Of a DNA stretch of 64,000 nt, positions 33,701 to 43,238 are shown piece by piece. Both the position numbers and the translations under genes were made by a program. How positions within the stretch are numbered: position 1 is the first letter of the stretch; each line of letters starts with the position of its first letter. This stretch comes from Stramonita haemastoma (lineage: Eukaryota; Mollusca; Gastropoda; Neogastropoda; Muricidae): contig CM060320.1 of NCBI GenBank assembly GCA_030674155.1, forward strand, positions 21,131,267-21,195,266. Direction: 5' to 3'. Below the pieces are notes generated by a model. That model was not told the DNA's origin, searched no databases, and saw nothing but the letters and a program-made list of their open reading frames with translations.

Positions 33701-36700
33701 AAAACTGATCTAAAGAAATAAAAAACAACAACAAAAAAAACAAACCCTCCTGTCATGTTAATTGCAGCTTTTTCATGTCACTGCACACTTTTACAACACC
33801 CTGAGGTATGATGGCTAAACCATTAAAGGGCGCTGAAAAGTTAAACACAGTTAAATATGAAAACGTTAAATACTATTTTTCCAATTACATGGACTGTGAT
33901 GAAAACTCTTACTATTATCTTTAACATCTCTAGTGACCTACTTGTCCCAGCCGGATCTTCTTGAAGATCCACCTCCATAATAACTGCTGCCGCCACCACC
34001 ACCTCCTCGAGATGTTCCGCGAGCATGTTCAATGATGACTCTGAAATGTGGAAAAGCAAAAAAATTCAGAGAAAGCAACAGTAACAGATTAGAACTGGAT
34101 AGAAACAAAATCAAAGCCAACAAATTTAAAGCAAAAAAAAGTAAAAATGTGCAGTAGGTCTATAAGAGTACATGTTAAGGCTAGACAGAGGTCCAAAGTC
34201 TTTTTTTTGTTTGTTTTTGTTTTGTTAAGAATTAAAAATTGCTGGATAAATTTATGGGATCTTCCTGTATCACTTTAACTCCCCTACTACTGGCGGCGGG
34301 TTGACCCGCCCGCTTACTACTTGGTCCGCGAAGCCGTGGGCGGGTGTGCCCGCCGAATACCTGGGAACACCTGGTGTCTCCCTTTGCGCTATTTATACAC
34401 CATGGTCATACACCCTTTATCCCTTTGGACATGCGCAGTGGCTCCCAAATAGAGTTAGCTGCCGCCATTTGCAATTTTGTCTTCAGTGGATCGATTTTTG
34501 TGCTGTTTTTTGCGATTTTACGGCGATGTCATCGAGTGACGAGTTATGGAGGGAAGCCCATCAAGATGGCGACAGCTACAGCAAACTTTTTGGAGGATTT
34601 TCTGTGAATAAAACAGTGGAATCTGAACTTATGTGGACTGAAATGGACTTAGAAGCTGCACAGACGATGCAGGAGTTGCAGAGTGGAATCGAAGTGCTGT
34701 GTTTACGGACAGTTCGAGTGATGAAGATGACAATGGCAGTGACGTAAATAACGATCTTGCCGAGGGGAACATGTGACTGTTGCTGGTTGAAAATGAAAGA
34801 ATTACGTGAAAATAGTGGCTCCAGAAACTTAAAAAACGATGCTAGTGACTGGTGAGATGTACAATGTTTGTTTTTTTTCTCGGTTTTTCACTGACGAAGT
34901 GCAAAATAAAATTGGAACTAACCATGATCCGATTTCAATGGCTGTTTGTTCGTCAGCCTGTATGCTTGTTTGCGAGTGTGTTTGCATGTTATTCTAGCAT
35001 TATCTGATCATTTTCATTTATTTTCCATGCATGCATGTTTGATTTTAGTTTACTTCATCATGATGATTCTTTACCGCTTGAAGTACTCGTATTAAAAAAA
35101 AAAATATTGAGTAACCACCATCGCCAACAACAACCACAACATCATCACCATCAGCATTCAACATCAACAAGTCACACAAGAGTCAGATGAAGAAATATGT
35201 TTCTTTCTTCAAAACTACACAAGCACAGAAAGTTTCATGCAAATGTGTCTTTATTTCGATTTTTTATGATTTTTTAACTCTCCTACTACCGCCGGCGGGT
35301 TGACCCGCCCGCTTACTACTTGGTCCGCGAAGCCGCGGGCGGGTGTACCGCCGAATACCTGGGAACACCCAGTGTCTCCCTTTGCGCTATTTATACACCA
35401 TGGTCATACACCCTTTATCCCTTTGGGCATGCGCAGTGGCTCCCAAATAGAGTTAGCTGCCGCCATTTGCAATTTTGTCTTCGGTGGATCGATTTTTGTG
35501 CTGTTTTTTGCGATTTTACGGCGATGTCATCGAGTGACGAGTTATGGAGGGAAGCCCATCAAGATGGCGACGGCTACAGCGAACTTTTTGGAGGATTTTC
35601 TGTGAATAAAACAGTGGAATCTGAACTTATGTGGACTGAAATGGACTTATAAGCTGCACAGACGATGCAGGAGTTGCAGAGTGGAATCGAAGTGCTGTGT
35701 TTACGGACAGTTCGAGTGATGAAGATGACAATAGCAGTGACGTAAATAACGATCTTGCCGAGGGGAACATGTGACTGTTGCTGGTTGAAAATGAAAGAAT
35801 TACGTGAAAATAGTGGCTCCAGAAACTTAAAAAACGATGCTAGTGACTGGTGAGATGTACAATGTTTTTTTTTCTCGGTTTTTCACTGACGAAGTGCAAA
35901 ATAAAATTGGAACTAACCATGATCCGATTTCAATGGCTGTTTGTTCGTCAGCCTGTATGCTTGTTTGCGAGTGTGTTTGCATGTTATTCTAGCATTATCT
36001 GATCATTTTCATTTATTTTCCATGCAGGCATGTTTGATTTTAGTTTACTTCATCATGATGATTCTTTACCGCTTGAAGTACTCTTATTAAAAAAAAAAAA
36101 ATTGAGTAACCACCGTCGCCAACAACAACCACAACATCTTCACCATCAGCATTCAACAACAACAAGTCACACAAGAGTCAGATGAAGAAATATGTTTCTT
36201 TCTTCAAAACTACACAAGCACAGAAAGTTTCATGCAAATGTGTCTTTATTTCGATTTTTTATGATTTTTTAAAGTCAGTAGGTGTGAAACTGATGGGCAC
36301 TGGTGAAATTACTTGGTATGCAGTGGTGAGTAAGAGAAACAGAACTCGGTAGTAGGAGAGTTAAAGTCAGTAGGTGTGAAACTGATGGGCACTGGTGAAA
36401 TTACTTGGTATGCAGTGGTGAGTAAGAGAAACGGAACTTGGTAGTAGGAGAGTTAAAGAATTGACGTGGTAAAACATGTCTGTAGAAACAAGTTTCTTCT
36501 ATTTGTTACAGACAAAAAGGTTTAGGAGTTAAAAAAAAAAGTTTTAGCAGCCATATTGGATTGGCAACAATCCAGAAAACTAGAGTAATTCTTTGATTTT
36601 TATGGTTTACAAGTGATGCCCTTTCAATATATGGCATAATTTTTAACATGGGCTTGTTAACAAAATTTCAGTTTCAACCCCCATGTCCCTCTTTGTTTAA

Positions 36701-37689
36701 CAAAATGCCCCCCGCCCCTGCAAAAAAACGCAACAACTCGAGCATAAAAAAATCCATAACAAATGTCAACTAGTTTCTATTCTTGTACTTCCCTTCTGAC
36801 TTACAGCACAGTGAAAACTGTTCTAACCGTCACCCAATATTCAATGTTCACATAAATGCATAAAATTTAGCAAGTGTATCCTACAAAATATACCAGTTTT
36901 TATTTCACACAGTTTTAAACAGAATTATCTCAAACATACCTTTCACCACAGAGATCTTTGCCATTAAGCTCATATACAGCGTCATCTGCATCTCTGTAGT
37001 CCTCAAATTCCTGCCAATGACACATACAAAGAAAAGATTATAGCAAACAGTAAAATGCGTCAAATGCATATATTTCAAGAAAGTCTTGTCTGACAAATTT
37101 GCAACAACATTTCTCAAAAGTTTTTTTCCAGTGCCGTGGGAAAGGGAAGAGAGACAAAACCTCAAATTTTATACAAAACCAAAGTTTTCACATACATTTA
37201 AGACCCCGAAAAAGGTGTCCAAGTTTTGCAAAAGCTTTTAGAAATCTTAAACTGTGAAACTCCACCAGCAAGGTGGAGAATATTTCTTGCCTTGTAAGCA
37301 ACCATACCTATCTTTTATTATTTTTTTTTTTGTTTCTCTGTATTTACTCATATAATGTAATACCCCCCCCAAAAGCATAGATGAAAATATGTTTATTAGC
37401 TATAAAAGTAAATACAATAAACTTTTAAATCCTACAATCTTTGTATGGTTTTATTATTTTGTGTGTGTAGAATATAATAAGGCCAAAACAGCTCATCACA
37501 GAATTATTAACCGGTTTCCCAGCAATTCCGCCAAGTCTGTGTTCCAACTAAAACAGAAATACTTACCACAAACCCATATCCATTTTTCAACATGATGTCA
37601 TTAATTCTTCCATAGCCACGGAAAAATCTTTCCACATCCTTTTCCCTGGCTTGATAGGGCAAACGACCGATGTACACTCTAGTGCCCAT
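21001..37689 (-). CDS. SRSF6-like (B52): SR splicing factor, two RRMs plus RS domain (SRSF4/5/6 type)
   Basis: Complete coding region on the minus strand, about 302 aa. Exons: 37690-37567 (ATG 37689-37687), 37010-36940, 34040-33942, 29157-29088, 23176-23103, 22143-22030, 21358-21001 (stop TGA 21003-21001). All splice sites are GT-AG and all phases agree. RRM1, residues 1-70: RNP2 VYIGRL and RNP1 GYGFVEFED. A Gly/Ser/Tyr hinge with six consecutive Gly follows (about 75-100). The second, pseudo-RRM (about 103-185) contains [20 protein letters not shown], and SWQDLKD is the SR-family signature. The RS domain then runs about 115 residues, ending [15 protein letters not shown]. Nuclear; binds exonic splicing enhancers and recruits spliceosome components (family knowledge). 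Which of SRSF4, 5 or 6 it corresponds to cannot be settled. No frameshift seen. The introns carry several transposons. Confidence 0.95.
22300..22660 (-). repeat. Dispersed repeat, copy 2
   Basis: Reverse-oriented partner of 276-640, in the SR gene intron between exons 22030-22143 and 23103-23176. Shared blocks include gttgcccccagtatcaatgg and gctgcagcacataaggactg. Confidence 0.75.
23045..23074. repeat. (GA)n next to an SR exon donor
   Basis: Pure GA on the plus strand, about 28 bp inside the intron that begins below SR exon 23103-23176. The transcript therefore has a CU-rich tract just after the donor. Confidence 0.9.
26285..26425 (-). mobile_element. SINE family 2 fragment
   Basis: Diverged minus-strand fragment sharing atgcagctttgtcatctgtt, cccaccagaacagaatggcc, gagcaagatgttctgcatgt and cgcacatggaacctcagttt with the 9030-9372 element. 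Confidence 0.7.
27121..28664 (+). mobile_element. Non-autonomous TIR transposon, 6-bp target duplication (copy 1)
   Basis: Begins CAGACCTGTGCACC and ends GGTGCACAGGTCTG. It is flanked on both sides by CTATTT (27115-27120 and 28665-28670), a 6-bp target-site duplication. About 1.54 kb. Inside it has a GC-rich stretch with inverted motifs (27430-27520), a (GT)n at 27594-27631 and a (GA)n at 27768-27827. It has no long ORF. It lies in the SR gene intron between exons 29088-29157 and 23103-23176. The 6-bp duplication does not fit hAT or P (8 bp) or piggyBac (TTAA). IS3EU- or Dada-like families are possible, but I cannot assign it. Confidence 0.85.
30088..30190. repeat. (GA)n plus poly(G) tract
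   Basis: GA repeats with AG slips, ending in a G-run at 30166-30188. In an SR gene intron. Confidence 0.92.
30699..30783. repeat. (GA)n microsatellite
   Basis: Nearly pure GA, about 40 units, SR gene intron. Confidence 0.93.
31315..32438. mobile_element. piggyBac-type TTAA element, about 1.1 kb
   Basis: The ends are TTAACCCTAGTAGCGCTGT (31315) and ACAGCGCTACTAGGGTTAA (to 32438): perfect 15-bp inverted repeats next to TTAA on both sides. CCCTAG tips with TTAA targets are typical of piggyBac. The interior is rich in CGATCG-type motifs. Short ORFs on both strands (for example minus strand 31781-31569 and 32027-31782) show no recognisable transposase domain, so it is probably non-autonomous. 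It lies in an SR gene intron. Confidence 0.8.
34275..36456. mobile_element. TTAA element (outer copy) with a copy of itself inserted
   Basis: The left end is TTAACTCCCCTACTAC at 34275 and the right end GTAGTAGGAGAGTTAA to 36456. The body runs to 35277, is interrupted by the inner copy, and resumes at 36361-36456 (agtcagtaggtgtgaaactg to the right tip). The interior carries an ORF at 34526-34747 (73 aa, starts [15 protein letters not shown]). One frame over it reads an acidic stretch ([15 protein letters not shown]). That could be a relic of a transposase N-terminus; I do not recognise a catalytic domain. In an SR gene intron. Confidence 0.8.
35274..36364. mobile_element. TTAA element (inner copy) nested in its own kind
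   Basis: About 1.09 kb, from TTAACTCTCCTACTACC to GGTAGTAGGAGAGTTAA, with TTAA at 35274-35277 and 36361-36364 as target duplication. It is nearly identical to the outer copy. In the inner copy the ORF stops early (TAA after MDL near 35650), whereas the outer copy reads on. Confidence 0.8.
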
Positions 37690-37790
37690 TCTGGAACAGA
37701 AATACACACAATATGTAAAAGCACATACTTTCTTAGTGAAAAAAATCTAAAGCTTTAACGCTTTAGTTAAGGAAGCAAAAATATCATTTC

Positions 37791-37794
<4 letters not shown>

Positions 37795-37870
<76 letters not shown>
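37795..37870. repeat. (GA)n microsatellite upstream of the SR start exon
   Basis: About 105 bp beyond the acceptor side of the exon carrying the ATG. On the transcript strand it is a (CU)n tract upstream of the acceptor. Confidence 0.93.
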
Positions 37871-37872
<2 letters not shown>

Positions 37873-38227
37873 CACTGCTTGATGCAAGCGCTCTTCACAA
37901 TGAATGCATACAAGTCAGTCAGTATTTGCTATTGGTGACAAAATAGGGGACTTGGTGCAAAAAAAAGTCTGTGAAGCTGATATTTTGTGTCAGCATACTT
38001 GGACAACTCTTGGCTAATAGTTCATAAAAATAGACTGCTGTTCAGTTACATAATCCAGAATAACATCTCTTCCCAAAGGCAACTTTTATTACACTGAGAC
38101 ACCACCTATGCTTTTTATAAGAGATAGATAATATAACTTTAATTTGATAGTACAATAAAAAAGAGTGTTGTTTACCGACTATTAAGATGGATTTGAAAAA
38201 AAAAAAAGGTGGGGGTTGATCATTCAA

Positions 38228-39021
38228 TTAACCCTTTGACTGCCCATATAAAGAACTAGAACCTGAATCTGCTCTGCCAAAGGACTTTTGCCCAAATGGG
38301 GTAATAATTCACCAAAAAATCTAGCATCTAAACTACCAACGCCGCCGCGGTAGTCTAGTGGTAAGGGCGTTGGACTCGTAATCTAAAGGTTGCGGGTTCG
38401 ATCCCAGCTTTCGGCTATGGCGTTGTGCCCTTGGAAAAGGCACTTTACGGCTATTTTCTCACCCCACCCAGGTGTGAAAGGGGTACCAACCTTGTGTTGG
38501 GGGTTAACCCTGCGATAGACTGGCGTCCTATCCAGGGGGGAGTCTACGACTCTCAGTCGCTTAACGCCACAGAAACCGGGATAAGCACCGGCCTGATGAG
38601 CCTTAAGGCTCGGGACAGACTTTAACTTTTTTAAACTACCAACAATTTGATATTGACATGTGTACAACTTTTGCACAGAATTGAATTCTGCAATAAACCA
38701 AACTAATTTGAAGGCCAAGTTGGAATTTATAAACATGCCTGAATCATCCAAAAATAAACAAATAAAAAATAGAAAACTGCTCCAGTCAACCAATGAAACT
38801 GAAGAAAAAACAGACTTTCCGTCCACGCAACGGGATTTCCCAACCATATATGGGTAGAGGGAATCCCACACAAGCTTAAAATATCACTTGTTTTGGAATG
38901 GACCTTAAAACGAAGTTAGGAAAATTCGGAAAATCGGTGTACGTCATATGACGTGGTAAGGCACTGGGAGTGCGCTATCAGTAGCACGTCATATGACGTG
39001 CTAAGGCAGTCAACGGGTTAA
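38228..39021. mobile_element. TTAA element with CCC tips, carrying a SINE inside
   Basis: Left TTAACCCTTTGACTGCC at 38228, right GGCAGTCAACGGGTTAA to 39021: inverted repeats with one mismatch, TTAA on both sides. The SINE at 38341-38629 lies inside. Two copies of the palindrome ACGTCATATGACGT sit near the right end (38941-38954 and 38985-38998). No coding capacity seen. Confidence 0.65.
38341..38629 (+). mobile_element. tRNA-derived SINE, family 1, full copy
   Basis: Pol III A box TAGTCTAGTGG and B box GGTTCGATCCC. The anticodon-loop-like CTCGTAA (CGT) would derive it from a tRNA-Thr-like source. The body matches 8733-9012. Inserted inside the TTAA element 38228-39021. Confidence 0.87.
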
Positions 39022-39231
39022 TTACATAGGTCACCATAAGTTGGCATAACGCTGGTTACCAACCTCGTGACACTTTCATCACACAGCTCAAACTCTGGAT
39101 TACGCTTCACACACTTTCATAGTACTTACTTTAAGCAGGCTTTATTTTGACTGATGAAACAACCATTTCATTACAAAAACATTTAAAGAGAAAATGGAGA
39201 TGAAAATTGCAGATGGTAACAGTGTTGGCAA

Positions 39232-39545
39232 TTTGAAGACCCGGTTCGAGTCTGGTCGATGAAATTTTCTTCCTGGAGTTAACATCAGTGCTGACTCCAC
39301 TCTCCCCAAAAGTCCTTCGGATGAGACTTTAAACCGAGGCCCCGTGTGCGAACGCACGCAGAACATCTTGCGCACACGTTAAATCCTGTTCCGCTTTTCG
39401 TAAGAGTAGGCCATCGTGTGCCGGTGGGAACAGATGACAATATTTACAAAACTGCATACACACGGGGACCGGATGAAAAAAAGCACATGATTGCTTATTC
39501 TGTTATCCTCGATATAAAAGAATAAATAAAATAAAAATAAAATGT
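39232..39545 (+). mobile_element. tRNA-derived SINE, family 2, second copy
   Basis: Plus-strand copy of the 9030-9372 element: cccggttcgagtctggtcga (B-box region), ctggagttaacatcagtgct, gtccttcggatgagac, gaacatcttgcgcacacgtt, tcctcgatataaaagaataa and an (AAATA)n tail. The head is partly lost or diverged. Lies in the SR 5' intron. Confidence 0.82.
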
Positions 39546-40692
39546 TACTTGAGACACCAAGCGTAGCTGACAACTGAAACGGTGAAAGACATCTAGATTG
39601 TCACCAACACAATGAAAGAATTCCTAGTGTTTTTGGAGGTGCCATTTTATGTTTCTGGACAGCACCAGAACATTTTTCAGGGCAACCATCTGATCTAAAA
39701 GGGGGTGGGTGGTGGGTGATGATCTGGCAGTTTTATGTCAGGAAAAACTGTTTTTTTTGTTTCTGTGGCTGGAGGAATCCCATGCATAGGTTGTTTACGT
39801 CATCCACGTATCCGATGTAGCCTTCATATGAAACATTTTCATTCAATATATTCAACAGAATATTTGTATTCTCTGATTATATATCCCTTACAGAAAACGT
39901 TTTCAATTGGACCTATTAAAATCCAGATTGGTCTTGTCAATGTCATGGATACACATATTTTCACACAAACGTGTCATTAGCACCTTTCTGTTCATGTTCT
40001 TTGCCTTTCATTCAAGTTCAAAGCTTCATGCAACTCAAGCGCTTGTGGAGCACAGATCCTGTTGAAGGCGGCAGAGAAAGGAAAAAAGTGGCGAAAAGCC
40101 GATGAGGTTTTATAGCAGGCGTATGGTCCACCACCACGTGTTCGACTTCTTTGTTTGACTGTTTGACTTTGTTTTGATATCACGATGTGTAGTAATGAAG
40201 CTTAAAATACACAGAAATCAGAACATTGTACAAATACACGTTGCACTCAATTTTGCAGCAACATTAATTAAACAGAAAAGTTTTTATTTTGAAAAGCTTT
40301 TCGGGGTACAACCACGGTGTTAATATGACATGAGACTAGGGCCTAGATATGAACTTCAACTGAAATATTTTCTTAATGAAAGTTCGTTGCATAAATTCTA
40401 AGTGCATTCCGTAACGGTTTTGGGTGGGATATAACTTATACAATAGCAACATTAGTAAAATAGCAAACTATTCTAAATTTAAAGAAAAACCCTCTCGAAC
40501 AGCTCGTAATCTCGACGGCTACAGCAACACAGATTACTTCAGTTCCGAATGCTTTGTAGGCTATTTCCGCCCAAAACATTAAGTGTTTGCCATAGAATCT
40601 TCACATCAACTACTAAGTAGCAAACATTGGCAGTGTTCTAAACTAAAATGTAAAGAAAATGCATTTTCTAGCTGTTAGCTGCAAATACTTAC

Positions 40693-40765
40693 GTACGCCA
40701 CCTTGTTCAGACAGTTTTCTCGACGACACCTGACAAGACGTGTGTACAAGGTTGCAAGATGGCGC
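40693..40765 (-). other. SR factor 5' non-coding first exon (candidate)
   Basis: The ATG of the SR gene sits one base inside its exon (acceptor tctgttccag at 37691 and above), so an upstream 5' UTR exon is required. On the minus strand, a strong donor GCGTAC|gtaagt lies at 40693/40692, preceded by a GC-richer leader and a region with AAGATGGCG on the plus strand. The 5' end is approximate and no start site can be read from the sequence. Confidence 0.5.
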
Positions 40766-41181
40766 TTGTCAAAAACGGGGTTCACAGAACTTGAATAAAG
40801 GGTTTTGGGAAATTAAAAAGTGATATATTTATATGCTCTAAAATCACAAAAGTATAGTTTGACATAGACCAATGAAAATACTCATAAAAAAATTAAAAAA
40901 TTCGTTTAATTTGTAACGTACCGGATGCATTCGTAGTCCCAGTCACGAAAAGACCCGACAATTTCCGAATGGTGTTCTAAGGCTAAAAATAAGACTAAAT
41001 CTCTGAACAATATTTACAATTAAAAGCTTCTCCACTTTAAAATTCCTAAACAAATGAAAGTATATAGCAGCAATCGATATTTTGTATAAAATGTTGCTAG
41101 ATTTATTGAAAGTAAACCCGAAAGAATGGTAGAGAGAACTTATCTTAGGTTTTTGTTTTGGTTTTGTGACTCCCACGAATA
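40756..41181. promoter_or_regulatory. Putative divergent promoter, SR factor and INO80
   Basis: The interval lies between the inferred first exon of the minus-strand SR gene and the first candidate exon of the plus-strand INO80 transcript. Motifs resembling the YY1 core (AAGATGGCG at 40756-40764; AATGGCGGGA at 41181-41190) flank it, and both sit where YY1 sites usually lie, around a transcription start. No TATA box stands out. The arrangement is inferred from gene orientation and spacing. Confidence 0.45.
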
Positions 41182-41349
41182 ATGGCGGGAGACCCCATGC
41201 GACGCGAGAGGAGAATCATGAGGTCCGTTTTACTTGCGGCTGCCAACCATTGCTCGTTGCAGTTTTTGATTCGCCATATTGGCCGCGGTTATGCAGAGGA
41301 CTTTGCTCAGGGTCATTCTTGGGCCCTTTTTCTTGGATATTTTCTGAAG
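41182..41349 (+). CDS. Candidate upstream ORF or small gene, first exon
   Basis: An ATG in AATAATGGCGGGAG context opens 56 codons (begins MAGDPMRRERRIMRSVLL, basic then hydrophobic) ending at donor CTGAAG|gtttgt. A possible second exon at 41468-41531 (acceptor cttttcag; VVQTAVEEVVKIEDGDSEFSY) joins in phase 0. If its weak donor G|gtagac is used, splicing to the INO80 exon at 45536 gives about five more codons and a TGA at 45550-45552, three bases before the INO80 ATG. If it is not used, the second exon reads on to TGA at about 41580 (94 aa in all). I do not recognise the peptide. It may simply be 5' UTR. Confidence 0.35.
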
Positions 41350-43009
41350 GTTTGTCATGTTGTTTGATTTTGGTTGAGAATTATATTCCAAATCATCATA
41401 TGAAACATGGAATGATGAGAGTAGTGATAATTTGATGACAGAAGCCTGGTTTCTAAGTTCTTTTCAGGTTGTCCAAACCGCTGTTGAGGAAGTGGTGAAA
41501 ATTGAGGATGGTGATTCAGAGTTCAGCTACGGTAGACCCTGCGCTTTTGTTCTTTCGCAAAGGCATAGTTTGTTCTGGAAATGATTGTTCGACGAGTTTT
41601 AGATTATGTATTTTGTGGAGGAATCGAAATGTTGGCTAAAGCTTTGTCATTGGTCGTCTGAAACAACAGAACACGTGGGTCAAGATGCAGAAACGCAAGT
41701 GCCACACGGTGTAGCCTAATAATTGTTCGATAGGCCAGGCCCTAGCGTGAATTGTGCTCCCGTTTGAGTATCATACCTTTGGTCAACATGTCACGGGTGT
41801 CTGTATTAACCTTAGCTTGCATTATATGAAATTAACCCCTCCCCTTCTTCCCCCCTCTCTGGCGTTGAAGTTCCGTGTCAGTTCCAGAGTTTTGGTTCCA
41901 ATCTAACACTGTAACAGATCAGATAGTAGCATTTTTTGTTATGTCTTGCGTCATACACTAAATAATATCGCCCACGTGCAGTGGAAAACCTGTAGATTTT
42001 GCAGGAATAAAAAGTTCTACATTACAGAGAATGAACAATAGGCAACCAAAGAACTAAATAGTAAATAGGTAAGTAGGCTAAACAGTAAACTGTTGCACTT
42101 CGGCAAATGATAAGAATCTTGATCATGGGTATGTCATATGGACACATACATACATAATCTGATATATATTATAAAAAAATGATTAAACTAATTATGCAGA
42201 AATTTGTTGCCATTCCTTTCCTGGTATGAGTTATGAGTGAGAATAAAATGTTATCAAAGACTCTAGGACTGTTCTCTTTTCTTATGTTGAACATGAAAGT
42301 GCAGAATGGCCACTCTTTCATGACTCAGAATCACTATAAATGGTAGAATCTAAAATGTAATGGGGTCAAGGATGGTTTGGTTTTAAAAAAAAGTTATTTT
42401 TAGTAGTAAGGTTTGTCATGTGAATAAAACTAAAGAGATGTGACTAGGCAGCCTAGTGGCTGGTGCCAGTCAGGATCTCTCATCTGCTTCATAGTGGTGG
42501 TTAGGCTAGTTGATGTCATCCCTATAGTATATGGGATAATTCCGCTGGCACTTTATATAAGAAAGGAGGAACAGAACTTTTTCTTGGTTTGTATTATATG
42601 CAAGTTGGAATGCCTCTGGATAAAGTTCTGTGGATTTGTTTAAACCTAAAAAAAAATGATTTGATGAACAATTTTGTTTTGGGTAATATCAAGTACTGAA
42701 GACTGAAGTAGGCCTAAAAGTATAAATTTCTATATAATGACAAAGGTGGATATAAGAGAACACTTGTTGCTCTTTGTATTGTATATGTTTTGTATGGTAA
42801 TGCTTAATGGTTAACCCAAGTAATTGTTATTGACACAGTTTTGAAAAAAAAAGTTTTTGGAATATAAAAAAAGCCCAAGAAGGCAAGAAGAATATTTGAT
42901 TGTAATAAGATAATAAAGAAAAAAAGTGCATTCCAAAAGGTAAGTATAATAGTTTAATACTATAATAGTAAAAAGGTAAAACGAAAGAAAACAAGAATAT
43001 GAGCCAGGC

Positions 43010-43238
43010 ATCAGAGACATCAGCTTCTCCAGGGGCCAGCATATTGAGGGTGGTGCCAATCTCTTTTCCTGTGCTGCTTGACCTTCCCTGACAGTAAAGG
43101 GGAAAGTACCCATTTTACAGCTGGGTGAACAGGGGGGCTGTATTGAAGCCAATGCGCATGAAAGGTCACCCATCCAATTGGTAACCATGCTCAATGCTGC
43201 TTAACATTGGTTGGTGGAAAGAGAGTGCTCTGATCACT
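43010..43238 (-). mobile_element. 5S rRNA-derived SINE
   Basis: On the minus strand: agcactctctttccaccaac, then gttaagcagcattgagcatg and gttaccaattggatgggtga, then cc. This is the internal promoter half of 5S rRNA (family pattern: GTTAAGC, TTGAGC, GGATGGGTGACC). It continues into a non-5S body (gggtactttcccctttactg, cttctccagggg-like). This is the SINE3 architecture. It is too diverged, and has no proper 5S ends, to be a working 5S gene. Confidence 0.7.

Noticed and set aside
33536..33850. Another TTAA element starting TTAACCCCTTTGCTGCAG
   Set aside because: I could not find a matching inverted right end, so boundaries are unsupported.
38343..38415. Functional tRNA-Thr gene
   Set aside because: A and B boxes are present, but the acceptor stem does not pair properly and the head is fused to a body shared with another copy at 8733-9012, so it is a SINE.
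43163..43238. Functional 5S rRNA gene on the minus strand
   Set aside because: Only the internal part resembles 5S; the flanking parts are unrelated and diverged.
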